A stretch of DNA of 5,228 nt from an uncultured bacterium (GTDB taxonomy: Bacteria > Gemmatimonadota > Gemmatimonadetes > Longimicrobiales > RSA9), in the NCBI GenBank assembly GCA_937889645.1, contig CALBZE010000019.1, positions 1 through 5,228 on the forward strand, given 5' to 3'. Below the pieces are notes generated by a model, which worked only from the letters and a program-made list of their open reading frames with translations, did no database searches and was not told where the DNA came from. Made by a program: the position numbers and the translations under genes. Shown here piece by piece: positions 1 to 5,228 of this stretch (positions within the stretch are counted from its first letter, which is position 1; every line of letters begins with the position of its first letter).

Positions 1-108
1 GGGCCGATTGAGGATCTTGCGGGAGTAGGCGTCCTTGAGCTGGGGGATCAGACTCCCGTCCGCGATCTGCGATTCGAACTCCGCGACCGATCCAAGGTAG
101 AGCTGCAC
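1..108 (-). CDS. N-terminal fragment of a DUF2075 / Schlafen-like helicase-family protein (partial, runs off left edge)
   Basis: Thirty-six codons are visible, with no stop before the edge of the window. The start is GTG at 106-108, preceded by a perfect GGAGG at 116-120 with a 7-base spacer, and no other start competes. The peptide begins MQLYLGSVAEFESQIADGSL and continues to a KILNRP segment. This layout (an LY-x-G or similar beta strand, a phenylalanine after 4-6 residues, an IA...L...F/Y helix, then a K/R-x-L-x-R-P/S turn) is what I remember from the start of DUF2075 proteins. Those carry an N-terminal nuclease-like region followed by a Schlafen-group-3-type P-loop helicase domain. None of the catalytic part is in the window, so the family call rests on a short N-terminus and is tentative. 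That a real gene starts here is much surer: it begins 12 bases after the stop of the helicase-nuclease gene, on the same strand, and is probably co-transcribed and translationally coupled with it. Confidence 0.6.
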   Translation of the reverse strand, partial: MQLYLGSVAEFESQIADGSLIPQLKDAYSRKILNRP

Positions 109-115
109 TCGGGTT

Positions 116-120
116 CCTCC
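116..120 (-). promoter_or_regulatory. Ribosome binding site of the downstream DUF2075-like gene
   Basis: Read on the minus strand this is GGAGG, seven bases before the GTG at 106-108 and directly abutting the TAG stop (121-123) of the helicase-nuclease gene. A ribosome terminating on the upstream gene would release on top of this site, which suggests translational coupling. It also fixes the start of the downstream gene. Confidence 0.7.
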
Positions 121-3100
121 CTACGAGTCGTTGTCGATGGCGTCGAACGGAACGCGGTGGATCCCCAGGGCCGCCTCGTTCGCAAGTCCCACCTCGCAGC
201 GCTCCCCAGCGGACTCGGCGAACCGCCAAAGGCCCTGCATGAACGCGATTCCCTCGGCGATTGAGTCGTCATCGAACGCCGCGACGGGCGGCTCAAGCAG
301 GGGCCTGGGCAGGAACACGATCGTCTTGCTCCGCGCCCGGGTGATCGCGACGTTGAGGCGGTTGAGCGAGTAGATGAACTCCTTCTCGCCCACGGCGTAC
401 TCCACGTCGGAGACGCCGTAGCTCACGATCACCGCGTCGCACTCCTGCCCCTGCATCTTGTCCACCGTCCCCACGAAGGGCTCTGACCCCCACGTCCGGC
501 GCTCGTCGAGCGCCGTGCGGATCGCGCGGATCTGCGCGTGGTGGGGGCTCACGATGAACAGGCCGTCCCGCCAGAACAGCTCATCGCCTCCGTCGTCCTC
601 GGTGATGGGCTCGCCGTCGACGAGCAAGCGCTCGCGCAACCTCACAGTGACGTCGGCTACAAGCCCCGCCTCCACCACGTTCTCCGCGGTGGCCTGCACC
701 CCGTCGAGCACGCAGACCGCCAGGGGATACTCAGGGGCGAGCACGTCATCCACCCAGTCGGACCTCGACGACGGCGCCAAGCGGAGGCGACGAGCCGCGA
801 TCCGCTCATGCGCGCTCCTGTAATCCGGCACATAGACCTGGCGCCGGGGGTACTCGCAGAGCGCCTCGTTCATGCGCCAGTTCTCAAGCAACGTCGAGGT
901 GAATCGCTCGTCCGGGTCCGCCCGCCGCAGGCACTCGAAGATCGACCGATGGAACGGCAACTCCCCCTCCTCCGGCTCCGGGTAGGCGCCCAGGACGATC
1001 GGAGGCAGCTGGCGGTCGTCTCCGGCGATGAGAAGCCGCCCTTCGCTTGAGAGGCGTTCGATCGGGATCGCGGCGGTCGGGACGAGGAGCTGCGATCCCT
1101 CGTCGATCACCACGAGGTCCGCGCAGCCGATCTCAAGCTCGCGAAGCGCCCACGCGGTCCCTCCCAGCACCGCAAGTTCGTGGTCGTCCAGCCACGAGTC
1201 GCCCCCATTGTGCGGGACGAGATCCGTACCCCGCCCGGCATCGCCGGCGAGGGATTTGAGCTTGCCGACACCGAGATCGCCTTCCACGATCCTGGTCTCG
1301 TTCTGCAGCTCACACAGCTTTCGCAAGAGGTTCTCGATCGCCGCGTGGGTGAACGCGGTGACGACGACCCGGAACAGCCTGCCGCGTGCGCGGTGCGCTT
1401 CCAACAGCGCAAGGATCGTGAGCGCGAGGAAGTGGGTCTTCCCGGTGCCGGGCGGGCCCCAGACCAGCCGAAGCGCCCCCAGGGTGACCCCTTCAAGCGC
1501 CCGCAGCTGGCTTCTGGTCATCGAGTGCCGCTCGCCCAAGGAGACCGCCTTGGAGGCGATCTCGTCCGGGAGCTCGTTGCGCAGCGCGAACCTCGCCGGG
1601 TCCTCAAGAAGATCCAGGAACGGCCCGCCTTCGCTGTCGATGCGGTCGAGCTCGTTGATCACATGGTGGGTGTTGAAATCGGTGAACCGAGGCGAGAGCA
1701 CGTAACGGCGCCTACGACGCAGGGGCGGGCTGTCGGGACCCTCGGTCAGCTGAAGCTGTACCTCCCTCGGAGGCGACCCGATGACATTCCTGATCCCAGC
1801 GATGCGCAGCTTGAGCCCCTTGCGCACCCAGGGCCGGGCACGGTTCCAGAAGTCATCGAAGCCGAGCAACGCTCGCCGACCTTCGTCGTTGTCCTCGGCG
1901 AGCAGGAAGCGCGGGAAGGGGTTCGCATCGAGCTCGACGTCGGGACTGATCCCGACGACCCGGAACCGGTCGTCCTCGAGCCACTCCAGAACGACGGCAT
2001 CACCGCGCTGGACCTGCTCGCCCACCGGTGCCATGCGTCGCGTGCGCACGTCAAGACAGCCGAGGACGGCCTCGTACTGCGCGAGGAACGCGAGGCGCGA
2101 AAGCAACGGCGAGCCGTAGGCGAAAGACGCCGGAAGGCGGAATTTCGGCGCGTACGCGAAGAGCGCCCCCGCCTCCCGCAAGCGCTGACGAGTGCCATTC
2201 ACGAGGCTGTTGGCACCCCACAGACGGGCCTTGAGCTCGTTCTCGATCCACGCGAGGCGGTCGGTCTTTTCCTGGTACCAGACTGCGTAGATGGCGTCCG
2301 AGCGCATCTGGTTTGAGAGCTCGAAACCGAAGTACTCGGAGTCCTGGAACTCGAACCCGCCCTCGCTCGGCTGGAGAAGCTGGTTGGCATCCGCGAAGCG
2401 GTAGGACACCTCCACCGGCAGCGCCAGCTGGGTCTGCAGCACCTCGTTGAGGACGACGATCGGGAAGAAGACCTCCTCGGCCGGATGCTCGGCCGCCCTC
2501 AGGAGATCCTCCCCCTGCAGATAGAACAGGACCTTGAGGGCCTCCTCCGCCACCTCCTCGTCGCGAAGGGCCTCCATGAGCGCCTCGACCAGAAGGCGCC
2601 GTTCATACGAGTCGAACACGTAGATCTGGAGGGCCTTCTGGTCCTTCCACTCCCGGTTCGCGTTGAACTGGTCGAGTGCGTGGAGGATCGCCCAGAGGTC
2701 CTCGACAAGGTTGCGCCGGAGGCCCGCGACCGTCTCCGGGCTGCCGTCGGGAGCAACGCGCACGGTGGTGAACGGGCCCTCGCCGGTCAGGTCGCGGAGC
2801 CCCTGCGCGTAAAGGCCGTACGCGTACACGTTCCCCGACACCGGCTCGCTCTGCACCGTGAGGACGACGCGGACGTTCTCGTAAAGCGGCATCGCCAGCG
2901 ACGCGCCGCCGAGCGGCTTCACCTCCTTCTCGCGCAGCGCGGTGACCTGGCTTCGGAGGCGGGACGCACGACCCCGCAGCGATGCGCAGCCGTCAAGGCT
3001 CTTTGTGCGTTGCGGATCGTCTAGGAGCTCCGCGAGGTCGCTGAGGGTTCTGACCGGCGGATCGCTCGTCTCCAGGAACCGCTTCCCGTGCGTCGTGAGG

Positions 3101-3903
3101 TACGGCACGCGCGACACCGAGTCCTGCTTGCGCATCTCCGTTCTGCAGTGCTCGAACCATTCGCACCACTCGCACCGGAAGTAGACGTGCCAGGGCGCCT
3201 CGTCGGGCGAACGCTCAAGCAGCGGCTGAAGCTCGTGGGCTAGGAACTGCTCGATCGGCGGCTTCAGCGAACGGAGGTCGAAGTACTCCGGCTCAGGCTG
3301 CTGGGCCAGCCAGATGCCGGCATCGCTGCCCACTGTGCGGTCCGTAACCCCCCACTCCTCAAGGAGGCATTCGAGCACCAACGAGTACACGGTCGCCTGG
3401 ATTCGGTGCGACAGCTTGACCCCGGGGCTCGCCTTGATGTCGATGACGCGAAGGACCGTCTCGCCGTTCGGGGTCGCGTCCGCTTCGACGAGATCCGGTC
3501 GGCACGGTGGCCAGTGGACCACGTCTGGGTCGAGCCCGTAGCGCTCGTAGAACCTCGGCGGGACCGCCAGCTCCGGCTGGTAGACCGACTCGCCCGGCTC
3601 GATGGAGGTCAGAAGCCGGCGCGCCGTCGCTTGATCGATCACGCTCTCCGACAGCGGCTTGCCGTCCTCGCCTGCGCCCTCCGCGAGGTACACGTGGCCG
3701 CTCAGCAGATGCTCGACCACCTCCTCCTCCCATGCGAGCCCGCTGTCGAGGATCGCCTGCGCGACCGGTCTTGTCTCCCGGACGGGGCGAGGCACTCCCT
3801 CCCGTTCTCGGTCCTCAGCCCTGACCGAGGAATAGCGCAGGTATCGCTCGCACTCGTGGAAGTAGAAGCGCGCGAGACGCGACGGGCTGATCACCTTCGG
3901 CAC
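121..3903 (-). CDS. Dna2-like fusion: Fe-S PD-(D/E)XK (RecB/Cas4-type) nuclease plus superfamily 1B DNA helicase
   Basis: The protein has 1260 residues, starting GTG at 3901-3903 behind GAGG. Residues 1-260 form a RecB/Cas4/AddB-like nuclease: acidic helix E59, R135-P-D137, D155-I-K157, then Q169-x3-Y173. C18 plus C244-x2-C247-x5-C253 match the four cysteines of the AddB/Dna2/Cas4 iron-sulfur staple. Residues 266-294 resemble a helix-hairpin-like segment (ending TLSDLAEL). Residues 340-520 look like a degenerate RNase H-like domain, as in TM0106-family RecB-like proteins. Residues 625-745 are probably the 1B beta barrel. The helicase core has Q799, Walker A GPPGTGKT (816-823), TAFTHAA (849-855), Walker B DEGSQ (934-938), GDDRQLPP (961-968), NWRM (1008-1011), VDKMQGQE (1147-1154) and NVAITRAR (1184-1191), the UPF1/DNA2 (AAA_11/AAA_12) pattern. 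It should unwind and cut DNA ends or flaps with ATP. Both active sites look intact. Helicase call very sure, nuclease call strong; the biological role (repair or defence) is inferred and open. Confidence 0.95.
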   Translation of the reverse strand: MPKVISPSRLARFYFHECERYLRYSSVRAEDREREGVPRPVRETRPVAQAILDSGLAWEEEVVEHLLSGHVYLAEGAGEDGKPLSESVIDQATARRLLTSIEPGESVYQPELAVPPRFYERYGLDPDVVHWPPCRPDLVEADATPNGETVLRVIDIKASPGVKLSHRIQATVYSLVLECLLEEWGVTDRTVGSDAGIWLAQQPEPEYFDLRSLKPPIEQFLAHELQPLLERSPDEAPWHVYFRCEWCEWFEHCRTEMRKQDSVSRVPYLTTHGKRFLETSDPPVRTLSDLAELLDDPQRTKSLDGCASLRGRASRLRSQVTALREKEVKPLGGASLAMPLYENVRVVLTVQSEPVSGNVYAYGLYAQGLRDLTGEGPFTTVRVAPDGSPETVAGLRRNLVEDLWAILHALDQFNANREWKDQKALQIYVFDSYERRLLVEALMEALRDEEVAEEALKVLFYLQGEDLLRAAEHPAEEVFFPIVVLNEVLQTQLALPVEVSYRFADANQLLQPSEGGFEFQDSEYFGFELSNQMRSDAIYAVWYQEKTDRLAWIENELKARLWGANSLVNGTRQRLREAGALFAYAPKFRLPASFAYGSPLLSRLAFLAQYEAVLGCLDVRTRRMAPVGEQVQRGDAVVLEWLEDDRFRVVGISPDVELDANPFPRFLLAEDNDEGRRALLGFDDFWNRARPWVRKGLKLRIAGIRNVIGSPPREVQLQLTEGPDSPPLRRRRRYVLSPRFTDFNTHHVINELDRIDSEGGPFLDLLEDPARFALRNELPDEIASKAVSLGERHSMTRSQLRALEGVTLGALRLVWGPPGTGKTHFLALTILALLEAHRARGRLFRVVVTAFTHAAIENLLRKLCELQNETRIVEGDLGVGKLKSLAGDAGRGTDLVPHNGGDSWLDDHELAVLGGTAWALRELEIGCADLVVIDEGSQLLVPTAAIPIERLSSEGRLLIAGDDRQLPPIVLGAYPEPEEGELPFHRSIFECLRRADPDERFTSTLLENWRMNEALCEYPRRQVYVPDYRSAHERIAARRLRLAPSSRSDWVDDVLAPEYPLAVCVLDGVQATAENVVEAGLVADVTVRLRERLLVDGEPITEDDGGDELFWRDGLFIVSPHHAQIRAIRTALDERRTWGSEPFVGTVDKMQGQECDAVIVSYGVSDVEYAVGEKEFIYSLNRLNVAITRARSKTIVFLPRPLLEPPVAAFDDDSIAEGIAFMQGLWRFAESAGERCEVGLANEAALGIHRVPFDAIDNDS

Positions 3904-3908
3904 GGTCG

Positions 3909-3912
3909 CCTC
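3909..3912 (-). promoter_or_regulatory. Ribosome binding site of the helicase-nuclease gene
   Basis: The minus strand reads GAGG, five bases before the GTG at 3901-3903. There is no in-frame ATG, GTG or TTG in the 19 codons just upstream. The conserved nuclease start (SPSRL, with C18 shortly after) begins at residue 6, so this GTG is the best start. A second GTG at codon 4 is possible but lies closer to the conserved segment and has no better ribosome site. Confidence 0.55.
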
Positions 3913-4030
3913 GCTTTCGCGTGCACGATGACGCCGCCGGTGTGGGCCGGCGCGCCACGAACCTGCTCGTGCGTCATGCTCGGCGGCACTTCTCTCCCCG
4001 GTGCGGACGGCCTTCCTAGCGGCCCGCGGG

Positions 4031-4112
4031 TTATCGCTGGCGTGAAACTACAGCAGAGTCACAGGAGGTAGCGGGCCACAGCCCCACGCGATCTGCCCTC
4101 CTAGCCTCCTGC
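4031..4112 (-). promoter_or_regulatory. Candidate leader: short ORF with tandem Shine-Dalgarno sequences and alternative hairpins
   Basis: On the minus strand, GTG at 4085-4087 opens an 18-codon ORF ending in TAA at 4031-4033 (peptide VGLWPATSCDSAVVSRQR). AGGAGGG at 4096-4102 sits eight bases before it, and a second AGGAGG lies at 4105-4110. The CAGGAGG at 4105-4111 can pair perfectly with CCTCCTG at 4062-4068; with a one-base bulge at 4104, TAG then pairs with CTA (4069-4071). The other AGGAGG can pair with the same CCTCCT, so the two structures exclude each other. Inside the loop, GGGC/GCCC (4073-4076 and 4081-4084) makes a four-pair hairpin with a four-base loop. Pairing and ORF are seen directly. 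That they form a translational switch or attenuator for the helicase gene, whose start is 127 bases downstream of the leader stop, is inference. Polypurine pairing can arise by chance. Confidence 0.2.
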
Positions 4113-4147
4113 GAAAGGAACCTCGATCGCACACAGGACGTGGTTGA

Positions 4148-4177
4148 GACCTCTTGTCTCCCAGGGGCAGAAAGGTC
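4148..4177 (-). terminator. Imperfect hairpin after the synthetase stop, possible weak or Rho-assisted terminator
   Basis: Eleven bases beyond the synthetase stop, the minus strand can fold with GACCT/AGGTC at the base (4173-4177 with 4148-4152). This continues through TT/AA with a bulged G and an inner TCT-CC/GG-AGA part around a CCTG loop. No run of T follows on the minus strand, so it does not meet the usual intrinsic terminator pattern. In high-GC actinobacteria terminators without a U tract are reported, so the function remains possible but unproven. Confidence 0.25.
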
Positions 4178-4188
4178 GCGCGCGTGGG

Positions 4189-5228
4189 TCAGGTCGCGAT
4201 CCCCGGCACGCGGCGGGTTGCGTTCGGCGGGGCGATCAGGGCGTCCACGGCGACGATGCCGTGGTCCGGGCTGATCAGGATCGGGTTCACGTCGATCGCC
4301 GCGCCGACCGGAAGCCTCGCGATCACGCGGCTCACCGCGGCCACCGTCTCGCTGAGCTCGACCCAGAAGCCGCGCGGGCAGACGTCGCGCAGGCCGGGGA
4401 CGTCGCCCCAGACCTCCAGCGCCTCCGTGGAGGGGACCGGCGCGAGCGCGCACGACATGTGGAGCATGCCCTCCACGTAGCGCCCACCCCAGCCGACGCA
4501 GAGCACCGGGCCGTAGTCCGGCTCCACCCGGCCGCCGCAGTAGATCTCCGGCGCCGAGGGGATCTGCTGGGCGACGATCAATAGATCCGTACCGATGCGC
4601 TCCGCGGCCGCCCGCAGCGCGTCCTCGTTGGCGACGTCGAGCTCCACCCCGCCGATCGCCGCGCGGTGGCCGGGGCGGTCGGACTTGAGCACGACAGGCC
4701 AGCCGAGCTCGCTGGCCGCGTCGATCGCCTCCTCGACGCCGTCCACACGGCGGTGCGCGCTGAAGCGCACCCCCTCCGCCTCCAGGTACCGAGCCGCCTC
4801 GATCTGGCCGAGCGGGTGGGCGGGCAGGTCGATCGGCGCGCCGAGCTCCGGGGTGCGGCGCCTGCGGCGCGGGCGCCACCCGCCGACCTTGACCAACGCG
4901 CTCACCGGCGCCGCCGATCCGCGCAGGAGCGGGATGTCGTGCTGCGTCGTCAGCTCCCGGACCGCCGGCACGGGCTCCGAGCTGTTCATGGAGAGCAGCA
5001 CCGGCTGGGTGGGCGAGTCGGCGATCGCGGTCAGCTCGCGCGTGATCGCCTCCGCGACGTCGCGCTCGAGCCGCCCCACGAAGGGCGACTGGTCCAGCTG
5101 CACGACCAGCGCGTCGAACTCGCCGGACTCGGCGATCGCCTCGAACACGCGCCCGTACGTGCCGACCGTGTCGTCGATCACCCACGCGTCCAGGGGGTTC
5201 TGCACGGGCATGTCGGGCGGGAACTCGG
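4189..5228 (-). CDS. NDP-forming acyl-CoA synthetase (acetate-CoA ligase, ADP-forming type), C-terminal half, partial at right edge
   Basis: The frame stays open to the right edge (upstream codons read EFPPD) and the conserved PP...NPLDAW motif crosses the first internal ATG (5209-5211). That ATG is therefore not the start, and roughly the first half of a family protein of about 700 residues lies outside. Numbering from it: NPLDAW (5-10) and FDALVVQLD (32-40) belong to the last CoA-ligase/flavodoxin-like domain; an Arg-rich linker (R115-R119) follows; the ATP-grasp domain spans about 130-326. Within it are VVLK (K176), GHRAAIGGVELDV (181-193), PEIYCGGRVEPDYGPVL (221-237), VGWGGRYVE (239-247), the final IDVNP (306-310) and VAVDALI (320-326). 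The family makes acyl-CoA from acid, CoA and ATP (or the reverse, gaining ATP) through phosphohistidine intermediates. H182 sits where the family HK(T/S)(D/E) motif has its histidine, but the rest reads RAA, so substrate or activity may differ. Cytosolic metabolism is expected, with no obvious tie to the helicase operon. The stop is TGA at 4189-4191. Confidence 0.9.
   Translation of the reverse strand, partial: EFPPDMPVQNPLDAWVIDDTVGTYGRVFEAIAESGEFDALVVQLDQSPFVGRLERDVAEAITRELTAIADSPTQPVLLSMNSSEPVPAVRELTTQHDIPLLRGSAAPVSALVKVGGWRPRRRRRTPELGAPIDLPAHPLGQIEAARYLEAEGVRFSAHRRVDGVEEAIDAASELGWPVVLKSDRPGHRAAIGGVELDVANEDALRAAAERIGTDLLIVAQQIPSAPEIYCGGRVEPDYGPVLCVGWGGRYVEGMLHMSCALAPVPSTEALEVWGDVPGLRDVCPRGFWVELSETVAAVSRVIARLPVGAAIDVNPILISPDHGIVAVDALIAPPNATRRVPGIAT

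Larger units (their letters stand above)
3904..4188. other. Intergenic region between the acyl-CoA synthetase and the helicase-nuclease gene
   Basis: This 285-base gap contains no convincing protein gene, tRNA or mobile element. From the synthetase end it holds an imperfect hairpin just after the stop (4148-4177), a polypurine stretch with two AGGAGG copies on the minus strand (4096-4110), and a nested inverted repeat around a GGGC/GCCC mini-hairpin (4062-4111). A GC-rich stretch with a GGCGCGCC palindrome (about 3949-3956) precedes the helicase start. The middle (about 4031-4063 and 4113-4160) is less GC-rich than the flanking synthetase gene. I could not identify a promoter with a convincing -35/-10 pair, although the size of the gap suggests that the helicase operon has its own. 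Confidence 0.6.

Noticed and set aside
70..82. tRNA T-arm-like sequence GGAGTTCGAATCGC on the minus strand
   Set aside because: It lies inside the coding start of the DUF2075-like gene (residues AEFESQ), and I see no matching acceptor, anticodon or D arms around it. It is a coincidental match, so neither a tRNA nor an att site is called.
1180..2316. Long plus-strand open frame of 378 codons opposite the helicase gene
   Set aside because: It is exactly antisense to a gene with strong conserved motifs, is rich in Arg/Glu/Leu/Val and shows no recognisable motif. Long antisense frames are expected opposite high-GC genes.
3949..3956. GGCGCGCC palindrome as an operator
   Set aside because: Eight-base GC palindromes are common in such high-GC DNA, and there is no second copy or spacing that suggests regulation.
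4062..4069. Plus-strand AGGAGGT as a ribosome site for a rightward gene
   Set aside because: No ATG or GTG follows at proper spacing with a credible coding frame. On the other strand it is better explained as the CCTCCT arm of the inverted repeat.
3406..4071. Plus-strand open frame of 221 codons spanning the 5' end of the helicase gene and the gap
   Set aside because: There is no family motif, it is mostly antisense to the nuclease domain, and the start has no convincing ribosome site.
4020..4072. Possible sigma70-type promoter (TAGTTT or GATAAC as -10) before the helicase gene
   Set aside because: No -35 element lies at the proper distance of either candidate, and single six-base matches are too weak in this composition.
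4031..5185. Minus-strand open frame of 384 codons overlapping the acyl-CoA synthetase
   Set aside because: It is a frame-shifted shadow of the synthetase, dominated by Arg, Gly and Ala. The other frame carries the family motifs. Only its last 18 codons with their own GTG are discussed, as a possible leader ORF.
1..5228. CRISPR array or Cas4 context suggested by the Cas4-like nuclease
   Set aside because: There are no regularly spaced repeats anywhere in the window. The nuclease is fused to a helicase, and no other cas-like gene is present.

Overview
The window comes from a high-GC bacterial genome, most likely an actinobacterium. GC-rich codon use, a GTG start on both genes whose start is visible, GGAGG/GAGG ribosome sites and an ADP-forming acyl-CoA synthetase relative all fit. 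A Thermoleophilia/Solirubrobacterales-type host is possible, but the sequence alone does not prove it. All real genes read on the minus strand, so gene order runs from high to low coordinates.

Region 1 (4189-5228) is the C-terminal half of an NDP-forming acyl-CoA synthetase (acetate-CoA ligase, ADP-forming type). It shows the end of a succinyl-CoA-ligase-like CoA domain, an Arg-rich linker and an ATP-grasp domain. Its start lies beyond the right edge. Region 2 (3904-4188) is a 285-base gap with an imperfect hairpin after the synthetase stop. It also holds a possible 18-codon leader ORF whose two tandem Shine-Dalgarno-like sequences can each pair with one downstream CCTCCT element. Region 3 (121-3903) is one very large gene of 1260 residues. 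It encodes a Dna2-like machine: an N-terminal PD-(D/E)XK nuclease with an iron-sulfur 'staple' of four cysteines, a helix-hairpin-like and a degenerate RNase H-like middle region, a beta-barrel region, and a complete C-terminal superfamily 1B (UPF1/DNA2-like) helicase. Region 4 (1-108) is the first 36 codons of a second gene, starting 12 bases after the helicase stop behind a perfect GGAGG. Its N-terminus resembles DUF2075/Schlafen-group-3-type helicase proteins.

The helicase-nuclease and the DUF2075-like gene look like a translationally linked pair acting on nucleic acid. A repair role or a phage/plasmid defence role are both possible, and I do not recognise the pair as a named system. The synthetase upstream looks like unrelated metabolism and is visibly richer in GC, so the boundary of an acquired module may lie in the 285-base gap. 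There is no CRISPR array, insertion sequence or RNA gene that I can support.
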